Shown: one piece after another, positions 23,765 through 31,083 of the stretch
How the letters are laid out: each line of letters starts with the position of its first letter
Numbering within the stretch: the stretch's first letter is position 1
Source of the DNA: JBBKXP01 sp038251315
Lineage (GTDB): Bacteria > Pseudomonadota > Alphaproteobacteria > Rhodobacterales > Rhodobacteraceae
Assembly: GCA_038251315.1 (NCBI GenBank)
Contig: JBBSBK010000036.1
Span: 1 to 31,083 of the forward strand
Length of the DNA: 31,083 bases
Direction of reading: 5' to 3'
Program-made: the position numbers and the translations under genes
The notes under the pieces: generated by a model
What the model was told of the DNA's origin: nothing
What the model saw: the letters and a program-made list of their open reading frames with translations, nothing else
Database searches by the model: none

Positions 23765-24781
23765 TCAGAAGTTGAACGTGACACCGATGTCGCCACGGGT
23801 CAGCTTGTTGAAGCCCTGCTCGATCCCGGCCGACAGCACTGCGCCGCCCAGATCGTAGCCAACGCCGATGCCGTATGCGGTGTCGCTGTATGACACGCCC
23901 GGAGGCAGTATCCCACGGTCGATATCCAGGTTGGTGACGTAGGCGAGCGCGCTGATCTGGCCAAAGTCACGGCTGCCGTACAGCGTGATCGAAGTGCCGT
24001 TGTCGACAACGTCCCCCGGAAGCGGGCCGTCAACATAGTTGCCATTGTCGTTGTAGTTCAGGCCGACATTGGTGTTTTCGTCGATCGCGTAAGCGGCGCC
24101 CACAAAGGTCAGATTGTTGCCGCTGATGCCGCCGGCATCTTCCGCATAGGCTGCGGCGACAGTGAAGGCACCCATGGTGTAGTCGACCGAGATGCTGGTT
24201 TCGACGTTTTCGTCGCTGTTGCCATTGGCCGCGTTAATGTCGACCGCGTTCTGGTCAGGGTCGATATACGACAAACGGGCGTTCAGGCCACCGACCGAAT
24301 AGGACACCAGGACACCGATGCGGTTGATGTTGCTGGCGCCGTAGGGGCCGGAGTTGAACCCATAGTAGTCACCAAGCGGATCACCGAACGAACGCGACAG
24401 GAAGCCGACCTCGGGGTTGTACATCAGCGCGACCGAGTCATAGGCGGTGTTGGCGTTACCGACTTCGACGCGCAAGCCTTCGTAGGTCACGTAGACCAAT
24501 GCGGGGCTGAGGGCGGCGCCGGTCTGGCCGTTCGAGTTCTGCATCCGGATCCGACCACCAAAGGCCACGCCGCTGTCAGTTTCGACGCTGGCGTCAAAGT
24601 TCAGACGCAGGCGGTAAACCAGCCGCGTCTCGCTCGACGAGGCAGGAAAGGGGAAAACGGCTGTCGGATGGTTTTCCTGATAGCTCAGACCGAAACGGCC
24701 GCTACCACCCACGGTGACGTCTGCCGCAGCGATGCCGGCGGTCAGCATCAGAGCTGTCGTGGCAAGAAATGCGTTTTTCAT
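23765..24781 (-). CDS. Outer-membrane porin (Rhodobacter type)
   Basis: This 338-residue protein is a 16-strand-type general porin expected to form trimers in the outer membrane. Residues 1-20 form a signal peptide ending in GIAAA before DVTVGGSGRFGLSY, the usual first beta-strand. The rest shows alternating hydrophobic strands and acidic or asparagine-rich loops, and it ends in GVTFNF with the terminal Phe needed for BAM assembly. The start at 24781 has GAGGAA upstream. Length agrees with the Rhodobacter capsulatus porin (about 300 residues, mature). A strong terminator follows, consistent with high expression. Substrate selectivity cannot be predicted from sequence. The 288-bp region upstream is divergent with the DUF3576 lipoprotein gene; I see an 8-bp inverted pair AGGGGCGG/CCGCCCCT (24883-24958) and no other clear element there. 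Confidence 0.92.
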   Translation of the reverse strand: MKNAFLATTALMLTAGIAAADVTVGGSGRFGLSYQENHPTAVFPFPASSSETRLVYRLRLNFDASVETDSGVAFGGRIRMQNSNGQTGAALSPALVYVTYEGLRVEVGNANTAYDSVALMYNPEVGFLSRSFGDPLGDYYGFNSGPYGASNINRIGVLVSYSVGGLNARLSYIDPDQNAVDINAANGNSDENVETSISVDYTMGAFTVAAAYAEDAGGISGNNLTFVGAAYAIDENTNVGLNYNDNGNYVDGPLPGDVVDNGTSITLYGSRDFGQISALAYVTNLDIDRGILPPGVSYSDTAYGIGVGYDLGGAVLSAGIEQGFNKLTRGDIGVTFNF

Positions 24782-25069
24782 GTTGTTTGTTCCTCGATTT
24801 TTTTCAAGTGGCACCCGGCTCGGTCTACGCCAAGCAAGATATGCACCCTCTTTCGGACCAAGCGGCGACCAATGCAATGGAAAGGGGCGGCAGCGGGCGA
24901 GGAGCGGAATTTTTGATGCAGTCATGCCACAGTGCCGCCGCAGTCTGAACCGCCCCTGCGCGACACGCGTCTGGGTGCGGACTGACACCGGCCCTTGATT
25001 GCAGGGAAAAACCTTGTCGCCCTCAAACCCTTGGGCTAAGCACAGGACAAGAGATTTTGGGGCAACAAG

Positions 25070-25576
25070 ATGACCATTTTGCGTGGCTTTCGGATTTTGG
25101 CATTGGGCGGTCTGCTGGCTGCCGTGTCGGCCTGCGGCATTCTTGGCGGCGGTGGGCGGGGTCTCGGACCGGCCGCTGCGGTCGATACGGCCGGTCAGAC
25201 CCGCCAGACCCGCGAAGAGGCGGACCAGAAAACCAACAACATCTGGCAGTTCTTCAGGAATCGCCCGGCTGCGGGTACGTCGATCGAGGTCAACAGGTTC
25301 CTTTGGGACGCGTCGCTGGACGTCCTGTCGTTCCTGCCTGTCCAAAGTGTCGATCCGTTTACCGGCGTCATCGTCTTTGGTTTCGGCACCCCGCCCGGCG
25401 GCGGGCGCCCCTACCGCGCCACGGTCCACATCAGCGATGCGGCACTTGATGCGCGGTCGCTGAATGTCGCCATTCAGTCGCAGGGCGGTCCGGTCAGCCC
25501 GGAAACCCAACGCGCGGTCGAAGACGCCATTCTGGGTCGCGCCCGCCAGATTCGGATCGGCGACAACAGACTCTAG
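25070..25576 (+). CDS. DUF3576 lipoprotein
   Basis: This 168-residue protein has a lipoprotein signal ending in AAVSAC, with Cys22 as the lipidation site. The mature part carries the DUF3576 pattern, including NNIWQFF, VNRFLWDASLDVLSFLPVQSVDPFTGVIVF, YRATVHISDAALDARSLNVAI and ILGRARQIRI. Function is unknown; it is a conserved envelope protein in alphaproteobacteria. It lies upstream of leuS - lptE - holA on the same strand, an arrangement I recall as conserved in Rhodobacteraceae. Its association with LptE suggests an outer-membrane role, which is inference. A terminator lies between it and leuS. Confidence 0.88.
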   Translation: MTILRGFRILALGGLLAAVSACGILGGGGRGLGPAAAVDTAGQTRQTREEADQKTNNIWQFFRNRPAAGTSIEVNRFLWDASLDVLSFLPVQSVDPFTGVIVFGFGTPPGGGRPYRATVHISDAALDARSLNVAIQSQGGPVSPETQRAVEDAILGRARQIRIGDNRL

Positions 25577-25603
25577 CAGCGCCGGGCCGAATAGAATAGA
25601 TAC

Positions 25604-25631
25604 GCGCCGGGCCAGCACAGCCCGGCGTTTT
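25604..25631 (+). terminator. Rho-independent terminator/attenuator with duplicated upstream arm before leuS
   Basis: CGCCGGGC (25605-25612) pairs with GCCCGGCG (25620-25627), followed by TTTT (25628-25631). A second copy of GCGCCGGGCC lies at 25579-25588, so either copy could pair with the same downstream arm. The hairpin ends 22 bases before the leuS start. Confidence 0.65.
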
Positions 25632-25653
25632 CATGCCAAAGGACCGCGTTGCC

Positions 25654-28236
25654 ATGATTCTCTATTCGGCCAAGGACATCGAACCCAAGTGGCAGGCCGC
25701 GTGGAGCGATGCCCGAACCTTTCTGGCCGTCCGCAGCGACGACAAACCCAAGTATTATGTCCTCGAGATGTTCCCCTATCCGTCGGGCAAGCTGCACATG
25801 GGCCATGTGCGCAACTATGCGATGGGCGATGTCATTGCCCGCTACAAGCTGGCGACTGGTCATGCGGTGCTGCATCCGATGGGCTGGGACGCATTCGGGA
25901 TGCCTGCCGAAAACGCGGCGATGACGACCGGGGTTCACCCCAAGGACTATACCTATGGCAACATCGCCCAGATGAAGGCGCAGTTTGCGCCGCTGGGTCT
26001 GTCGTTCGACTGGACCCGCGAATTCGCCACCTGCGACCCGGAATATTATGGCCAGCAGCAGGCGCTGTTTCTGGATTTCCTGAAGGCCGGGTTGATCTAT
26101 CGCAAGAAGGCCGTGGTGAACTGGGATCCGGTCGACATGACTGTGCTGGCCAACGAACAGGTGATCGACGGCAAGGGCTGGCGGTCGGGCGCTGATGTGG
26201 AACGGCGCGAGCTGGTGCAGTGGTTTTTCAAGATTTCGGATTATTCGGGGGAATTGCTGGCGGCGTTGGACGGGCTGGATAACTGGCCGGCCAAGGTCAA
26301 GCTGATGCAATCCAACTGGATCGGCAAATCGCGCGGCTTGCAGTTTGCGTTTTCGCTGGTGGACGAACCGCAAGGCCACGACCGGATCGAGGTCTATACG
26401 ACAAGGCCGGATACGTTGATGGGCGCGTCGTTCGTTGCCATCTCGCCCGATCATCCGCTGGCGAAAGGTTTGGAGGACGACCCGGCGGTTGCCGCGTTCA
26501 ATGCCGAATGTCGCAAGGGCGGCACGACCGAAGAGGCATTGGAAAAGGCCGAAAAGCGCGGGTTCGATACCGGGCTGACCGTGCTGCATCCGTTCGATAC
26601 AGCGTGGGAATTGCCCGTTTACATCGCCAACTTTGTGTTGATGGACTACGGAACTGGCGCGATTTTCGGCTGTCCGGCGCACGACGAGCGGGATTTCGAT
26701 TTTGCGACGAAGTATGGGTTGCCGATCATCCCGACATTCTTGTCCGACGCCGAAACCGATCCGGTGCTGACCGAGGCCTATGTGCCCGCCAAGACCGAGG
26801 TGGTCGCCTATGTCAAAGGGTTCGCGGGCGACCAGATGCAGACCGGCAATGCCGCCATCGAGGCGGCGATCGGGTTTTGCGAGGCGAATGGCGTCGGTGG
26901 AGGTGTCACCAAGTTTCGCCTGCGCGATTGGGGTTTGAGCCGTCAGCGGTATTGGGGTTGCCCGATTCCGGTGGTGCATTGCCCTGATTGCGGCGTGGTG
27001 CCCGAGGACAAGGCGAATTTGCCGATCGAGTTGCCCTATGACGTGACGTTCGACGTGCCGGGCAATCCGCTGGATCGGCATCCGACATGGCGCGATTGTG
27101 CTTGCCCCAAATGCGGGGCGGCGGCGCAGCGCGAAACGGATACGATGGATACATTCGTCGATTCGTCTTGGTATTACGCCCGGTTCACCGCGCCGCGTGC
27201 GACGACGCCGACCGTGCTGGACGATGCGGCCTATTGGATGAACGTCGATCAGTATATTGGCGGGATCGAACATGCGATCTTGCACCTGCTGTATTCGCGG
27301 TTCTTTGCCCGCGCGATGCATGTAACCGGACATTTGCCGGAAATGGCGATCGAGCCGTTCAATGCGCTGTTCACGCAGGGGATGGTGACGCATGAGATTT
27401 ATGCCTCGGAAGGGCGAACCGGGCCAATTGATCCTCGGGGTGAAGGCATTGGTTTCACCAAGTATCATTTTCCCGATGAAATTATTCGCCGCGATGGAGG
27501 CGCATATCTCTCAGACGGCACTGCAGTCGAAGTGATCTCGTCGGCTAAGATGTCCAAGTCGAAGAAGAATGTCGTCGATCCCGACGCGATCATCGCGCAA
27601 TACGGTGCCGACACCGCCCGTTGGTTCGTACTGTCCGACAGTCCGCCGGAGCGGGATGTGGAATGGACGGCGTCGGGGGCCGAGGCGACGGCGCGGCATT
27701 TGGCGCGGGTGTATCGGGTGGCGTCAGAGATTGCGGCGATGGACGATGGGACCGGGGCGGGTGACGCGGACCTGATCCGCACCATGCACAAGACCATTCA
27801 CGAGGTGACGCTGGGCATCGAATCGTTCGGGTTCAATGCGGCGATTGCCAAGCTGTATGGGTTTACCAGCGCGTTGATGAAATCCGACGCGGGCGGGGCG
27901 GCGAAAAAGCAGGCGGTGCGGGTGCTGGCGCAGTTGATGTCGCCGATGACCCCGCATCTGGCCGAGGAGATTTGGGCGATGCTGGGTGGCACGGGGCTGA
28001 TCGCCGTGGCCCCTTGGCCCGTCGCCGACCCGGCGATGCTGACCGAGGACACGATCACGCTGCCGATCCAGATCAACGGTAAACGCCGGTCGGAAATCGC
28101 CGTTCCGGTGGATATGCCCAAGGATGCCATTGAAAAACTGGCGCTGGCGGACGAGGCTGTCATCAAGGCGCTGAACGGGGCGGCGCCGAAAAAGCTGATC
28201 GTTGTCCCCGGCAGGATCGTCAATGTGGTTATCTGA
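25654..28236 (+). CDS. leuS: Leucyl-tRNA synthetase
   Basis: This 860-residue class I aminoacyl-tRNA synthetase charges tRNA-Leu. HMGH at 48-51 (PYPSGKLHMGHVRNY) is the HIGH motif and KMSKS lies at 632-636. The CP1 editing domain is recognisable by TTRPDTLMGASFVAISPDHPLA near residue 250 and the conserved DERDFDFATKYGLPI. Zinc-type CxxC pairs occur in CPDCG and CPKCG near 440-490. Start: AAGGA lies about 12 bases before the ATG at 25654, and the product then begins as other alphaproteobacterial LeuRS do. The ATG at 25633 has no RBS. The gene overlaps lptE by 14 bases. Confidence 0.97.
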   Translation: MILYSAKDIEPKWQAAWSDARTFLAVRSDDKPKYYVLEMFPYPSGKLHMGHVRNYAMGDVIARYKLATGHAVLHPMGWDAFGMPAENAAMTTGVHPKDYTYGNIAQMKAQFAPLGLSFDWTREFATCDPEYYGQQQALFLDFLKAGLIYRKKAVVNWDPVDMTVLANEQVIDGKGWRSGADVERRELVQWFFKISDYSGELLAALDGLDNWPAKVKLMQSNWIGKSRGLQFAFSLVDEPQGHDRIEVYTTRPDTLMGASFVAISPDHPLAKGLEDDPAVAAFNAECRKGGTTEEALEKAEKRGFDTGLTVLHPFDTAWELPVYIANFVLMDYGTGAIFGCPAHDERDFDFATKYGLPIIPTFLSDAETDPVLTEAYVPAKTEVVAYVKGFAGDQMQTGNAAIEAAIGFCEANGVGGGVTKFRLRDWGLSRQRYWGCPIPVVHCPDCGVVPEDKANLPIELPYDVTFDVPGNPLDRHPTWRDCACPKCGAAAQRETDTMDTFVDSSWYYARFTAPRATTPTVLDDAAYWMNVDQYIGGIEHAILHLLYSRFFARAMHVTGHLPEMAIEPFNALFTQGMVTHEIYASEGRTGPIDPRGEGIGFTKYHFPDEIIRRDGGAYLSDGTAVEVISSAKMSKSKKNVVDPDAIIAQYGADTARWFVLSDSPPERDVEWTASGAEATARHLARVYRVASEIAAMDDGTGAGDADLIRTMHKTIHEVTLGIESFGFNAAIAKLYGFTSALMKSDAGGAAKKQAVRVLAQLMSPMTPHLAEEIWAMLGGTGLIAVAPWPVADPAMLTEDTITLPIQINGKRRSEIAVPVDMPKDAIEKLALADEAVIKALNGAAPKKLIVVPGRIVNVVI

Positions 28237-28711
28237 CCCCGCCCGCCTGACCCGCCGCTGCGCCCTGCTGGGGGCGCTGGCGCTGGCAGGCTGCGGGTTC
28301 ACGCCGGTCTATGGGACCGGGGGCGCTGGAGGCGCGCTGCGCGGGACCGTGGCCTATCAGGTGCCGGAAACGGTCGATGGCTACATCCTTGGCAAGCGTT
28401 TGCAGGACCGGCTGGGCCTGACCGACAGCGCGGCCTATGTGCTGGCAGTGACGATCACCGTGACCGAGGCGGCGGGGGCAATCGACCGCACCAACACATC
28501 GACCCGGATCAGCCTGCCGGGCACGGCGGCGTGGACCCTGACCGGTGTTGACGGTGCGATCCGCGCGCAGGGCGAGGTGAGCGCGTTTACCGGTTATTCC
28601 AACACCGGCAGCACTGTGGCGACGCGCACTGCCCGCGAAGACGCGCGCGCCCGCCTGATGACCACGCTGGCCGATCTGATCGTGACGCGGCTTTACGCCA
28701 GCGCGGTCTGA
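28223..28711 (+). CDS. lptE: LPS-assembly lipoprotein LptE
   Basis: This 162-residue lipoprotein plugs and assists the LptD barrel in outer-membrane insertion of lipopolysaccharide. The lipobox ALAGC gives lipidated Cys24, followed by GFTPVYG, a string typical of LptE in alphaproteobacteria. The mature protein is a small beta-rich domain with a conserved RTNTSTRISL segment and a helical end. The start ATG at 28223 lies inside the leuS 3' end (14-base overlap), with AGGA upstream. Its stop overlaps the holA start by one base (TGATG). Expression is thus coupled to leuS and holA. Confidence 0.92.
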   Translation: MWLSDPARLTRRCALLGALALAGCGFTPVYGTGGAGGALRGTVAYQVPETVDGYILGKRLQDRLGLTDSAAYVLAVTITVTEAAGAIDRTNTSTRISLPGTAAWTLTGVDGAIRAQGEVSAFTGYSNTGSTVATRTAREDARARLMTTLADLIVTRLYASAV

Positions 28712-29736
28712 TGAAACTCGCCCCCCGCGACGCCCCCGGCTATCTGCGCAAGCCTGACCCCGACAGCGTCGGACTGCTGATCTACGGGGCGGACCCGATG
28801 CGCGTCGCCAGCGCCCGCCAGCAGGTCATCGCCGCGTTGGTCGGGCCCGAGGGCGAGGCCGAGATGCGCCTGACCCGAATCGCGGCGGGCGAACTGCGCA
28901 AGGACGCCGCCCTGCTGAACGACGCGACCAAGGCGCAAGGATTCTTTCCGGGGCCGCGCGTCGTCTTGGTCGAGGATGCGACCGAAACCGCGGCGCCGGT
29001 GATTGCCGATGCCCTGTCCGACTGGCGCAAGGGCGATGCGCAGATCATCGTGACGACGGGTGGTCTGACTGCCAAATCGGCGCTGCGCAAGTTGTTCGAG
29101 GGGCACAAAACAGCCTTGGCATTGGGTCTTTACGACGATCCACCGGGACGGGACGAGATCATGACCGCCCTGGCCGCTGCCGGGCTGCGCAATGTCGGAA
29201 CCGATACGATGGCCGTGCTGACCGCGCTGTCGCGGCAGATCGAACCCGGGGATTTTCGGCAAACCATCGAAAAGCTGGGTCTGTATAAACATGGCGATTC
29301 AACGCCCCTGACTCCCGACGATATCGCCGCCTGCGCCCCGCAATCGACCGAGGCCGATCTGGACGACGTGCTTGCCATCGTCGCTGACGGAAAAACCGGC
29401 GAACTCGGGCCAGTGCTGCGCCGCCTTTATGCCCAGGGGATGACGCCGGTGACGCTGTGCATCGGGGCGACCCGGCATTTCCGGACCCTGCACAGCGCGG
29501 CCTCCGATCCCGGCGGGGCAGCGTCGGGGGTCGGCAAGTTGCGCCCGCCTGCCTATGGACCGCGCCGCGACGCGCTGGTGCGTCAGGCGTCGACATGGGG
29601 GCGCGACCGGCTGGAGCGGGCGCTGGGCGTGCTGACCGATACCGATCTGCAACTGCGATCCGCCGCCGAGGTGCCGCGCCCGGCTCTGATCGAACGGGCG
29701 CTGATCCGGCTGGCGATGATGGGCCAGCCACGGTAG
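28711..29736 (+). CDS. holA: DNA polymerase III subunit delta
   Basis: This 341-residue subunit of the clamp loader opens the beta sliding clamp during replication. It shows the alphaproteobacterial HolA pattern: GLLIYGADPMRVASARQQVIAAL, then LLNDATKAQGFFPGPRVVLVEDATE, and LSRQIEPGDFRQTIEKLGLYKHGDSTPLTPDDIAAC in the lid domain, then LYAQGMTPVTLCIGATRHFRTLH and a helical collar. Length agrees with the family. The start ATG overlaps the lptE stop by one base, so reinitiation is likely. It shares the leuS - lptE operon. The next gene, galE, follows after 56 bases. Confidence 0.95.
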   Translation: MKLAPRDAPGYLRKPDPDSVGLLIYGADPMRVASARQQVIAALVGPEGEAEMRLTRIAAGELRKDAALLNDATKAQGFFPGPRVVLVEDATETAAPVIADALSDWRKGDAQIIVTTGGLTAKSALRKLFEGHKTALALGLYDDPPGRDEIMTALAAAGLRNVGTDTMAVLTALSRQIEPGDFRQTIEKLGLYKHGDSTPLTPDDIAACAPQSTEADLDDVLAIVADGKTGELGPVLRRLYAQGMTPVTLCIGATRHFRTLHSAASDPGGAASGVGKLRPPAYGPRRDALVRQASTWGRDRLERALGVLTDTDLQLRSAAEVPRPALIERALIRLAMMGQPR

Positions 29737-29792
29737 GGCCGTTGCGGCGGGTTTCGGGCCGCCATATGCTTCGCAAAACTGGGGCGGGGCCG

Positions 29793-30812
29793 ATGACCAA
29801 GCATATCCTTCTGACCGGCGGCGCGGGCTTTATCGGGTCGCACTGCGCGGCGGCGCTGACGGACGCGGGGTATCGCGTCACCATCCTTGACGATTTTTCC
29901 AATGCCAAGCTTTCGGTGCTGGACCGGCTGGCGATGCTGACCGGCAAGGGGCAGATCGCGCTGGCGCGGGGCAGCATCATGGACGCCGCATTTCTGGAAG
30001 CGACGTTCGGGGCGGACCCCGTCGACGGGGTCATCCATCTGGCGGCGAAAAAGTCGGTGGGCGAATCGATGGCCGATCCTTTGACGTATATTGACACCAA
30101 CATCGGCGGGTTGACCCGGCTCATGGCGGCGATGGCGGCGCATGGGGTGTTCCGACTGGTGTTTTCGTCGTCGGCCACGGTTTACGGCGACCCCAAGGTG
30201 TTGCCCTTCACTGAAGGCATGACGCGCAGTTTTGCCAATACCTATGGGTTTACGAAACTGGTCGGCGAACAGATCTGCGAACAGGTGGCCGCGGCTGATT
30301 CCCGTTGGGCGATCGGCATTCTGCGTTATTTCAACCCGGTCGGGGCGCATCCCAGCGGGCTGATCGGCGAGGACCCGAACGGCGTGCCGTCCAACCTGAT
30401 GCCTTACGTGGCGGCGGTGGCCATCGGCGATGCCCCGGTGCTGAACGTCTATGGCGATGATTACGACACGCCGGACGGGACGGGTGTACGCGACTATATC
30501 CACGTCTGTGATCTGGCCGAAGGACACGTGCAATCGCTGCGGGCCCTTCTGGAAAGTGGGGCCGGGCATACGGTGAACCTTGGCGCCGGGAGGGGGTATT
30601 CGGTGTTCGAGGTTATTCGCGCCTACGAGGCGGCGTCGGGTCGACCCGTACCCTACGTCACCAAACCGCGCCGTGCGGGCGATATCGCTGCTTTCTGGGC
30701 CAGCACGGACACGGCGGAAAAGGTGCTGGGGTTTCGCGCCAGGCGCGGGCTGGCGGAGATGTGCGCCAGCAGCTGGGCGTGGACGCAGGCGCGGTCGAAG
30801 GCGAACTGGTAG
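29793..30812 (+). CDS. galE: UDP-glucose 4-epimerase
   Basis: This 339-residue extended short-chain dehydrogenase interconverts UDP-glucose and UDP-galactose for envelope polysaccharides. The NAD-binding TGGAGFIGSHCA motif lies at 8-19. The catalytic pair is Tyr151 and Lys155 (YGFTK), with the serine in FSSSATVYG. FNPVGAHPSG, LMPYVAAVAIG and DGTGVRDYIHVCDLAEGH are standard GalE blocks, which favours GalE over other sugar epimerases. The start at 29793 has a G-rich RBS (GGGGCGGGG) and gives the usual N-terminus; ATG 29766 in frame is less likely. It is 56 bases after holA on the same strand. Confidence 0.94.
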   Translation: MTKHILLTGGAGFIGSHCAAALTDAGYRVTILDDFSNAKLSVLDRLAMLTGKGQIALARGSIMDAAFLEATFGADPVDGVIHLAAKKSVGESMADPLTYIDTNIGGLTRLMAAMAAHGVFRLVFSSSATVYGDPKVLPFTEGMTRSFANTYGFTKLVGEQICEQVAAADSRWAIGILRYFNPVGAHPSGLIGEDPNGVPSNLMPYVAAVAIGDAPVLNVYGDDYDTPDGTGVRDYIHVCDLAEGHVQSLRALLESGAGHTVNLGAGRGYSVFEVIRAYEAASGRPVPYVTKPRRAGDIAAFWASTDTAEKVLGFRARRGLAEMCASSWAWTQARSKANW

Positions 30813-30861
30813 TCCCGAGACGGCGCGGTCAGCTGCCTAAACAAGTCGACTGTCCAAACGC

Positions 30862-30888
30862 AAAAAGGCGGGACTTGCGACCCGCCTT
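30862..30888 (-). terminator. Rho-independent terminator of the small Ser-tailed gene
   Basis: On the minus strand AAGGCGGG (30888-30881) pairs with CCCGCCTT (30872-30865) around an 8-base loop and runs into TTTTTG. It sits 30 bases after the stop codon of the partial gene at the right edge. Confidence 0.85.
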
Positions 30889-30917
30889 GTGCAGACTTTG
30901 GCCGACCGAAGTGTCGA

Positions 30918-31083
30918 TCAGTCAGCAGTCCCCGAAGTCGACGAGGACGACGACGACGAAGCGAGGGCTGCGATGGCCGCAAGAGCCAGGCCAGCGGCAA
31001 TGTAAGGACCGGCATTGCCCAGCGAACCCATCACAGCCATCGGTGCGGGCGGCGGGGCTACGTAGGTGTCTTGAATTGCGGGG
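30918..31083 (-). CDS. Small membrane protein with poly-Ser C-terminus, 5' end missing
   Basis: The last 54 codons of a minus-strand gene lie in the window. The visible part has a Pro-rich stretch (YVAPPPAPMA), a glycine-containing hydrophobic segment (NAGPYIAAGLALAAIAALA) that suits one membrane span, and a tail of seven serines ending STSGTAD. I do not recognise a family. Small exported or membrane proteins with similar VPLLALxxxAA-type segments are common in Rhodobacteraceae. Whether the N-terminus beyond the window holds a signal peptide is unknown. A terminator follows. Confidence 0.65.
   Translation of the reverse strand, partial: PAIQDTYVAPPPAPMAVMGSLGNAGPYIAAGLALAAIAALASSSSSSSTSGTAD

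Noticed and set aside
25573..27468. Long open frame on the minus strand (about 631 codons)
   Set aside because: It is antisense to leuS, which shows HIGH and KMSKS motifs; the composition is typical of a shadow frame.
1..31083. Search for CRISPR arrays, IS elements, integrases, toxin-antitoxin pairs, defence genes, tRNA or rRNA
   Set aside because: None was seen. All sizeable genes belong to housekeeping or envelope families, and the only protein repeats are the RTX tract and its N-terminal coils.

Overview
The window is a GC-rich stretch of bacterial chromosome with tight gene packing and no mobile element, CRISPR array, tRNA or rRNA that I can see. The protein set points to a marine-type alphaproteobacterium of the Rhodobacteraceae (Roseobacter/Rhodobacter group). 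Indicators are a CenR-type response regulator, a DUF3576 lipoprotein - leuS - lptE - holA operon, a Rhodobacter-type porin, an FtsK of about 1000 residues beside a DapC-type aminotransferase and an amidase, and a GcvT-family dimethylglycine-dehydrogenase-like flavoprotein. This assignment rests on remembered family features and was not tested by a search.

Layout. Positions 1-2319 hold an XRE-cupin regulator followed on the same strand by a flavoprotein of methylated-glycine catabolism, cut by the window edge. At 2375-3975 a thiolase overlaps, by ATGA, a free methionine-(R)-sulfoxide reductase. At 4086-6100 a gamma-glutamyltransferase-like Ntn hydrolase sits behind a 13-bp inverted repeat and converges on hspQ. 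At 6334-9523 come a lytic-transglycosylase-like lipoprotein, lolA, dps and an unusual beta-helix/RTX secreted protein. At 9680-15308 the minus-strand series amidase - dapC - ftsK gives cell-wall precursor supply and chromosome segregation. At 15389-18347 a UbiH-family monooxygenase converges on a CnoX-type thioredoxin/TPR protein, a LON-N-domain protein and a tiny Trm112-like protein. At 18455-20337 are an SGNH esterase, xthA and a small exported protein. At 20407-22947 the essential-type regulator cenR has a structured 3' UTR and diverges from ribA and an L,D-transpeptidase. At 23004-24781 are the PLP homeostasis protein YggS and a porin. At 25070-30812 are the DUF3576 lipoprotein, leuS, lptE, holA and galE. 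A small Ser-tailed membrane protein is cut by the right edge.

Most of the window is housekeeping: envelope biogenesis (LolA, LptE, porin, L,D-transpeptidase, SLT lipoprotein), replication and segregation (HolA, FtsK, XthA), cofactors (RibA, YggS, UbiH) and protein quality control (CnoX, HspQ). I see no clear new multi-gene system. The items most worth a second look are a candidate RNA in the cenR 3' UTR that carries a match to the 16S rRNA anti-Shine-Dalgarno tail, the long inverted repeat before the GGT-like gene whose product lacks the canonical substrate serines, the beta-helix/RTX hybrid, and the duplicated terminator arm just before leuS. No gene-free stretch exceeds about 290 bases.
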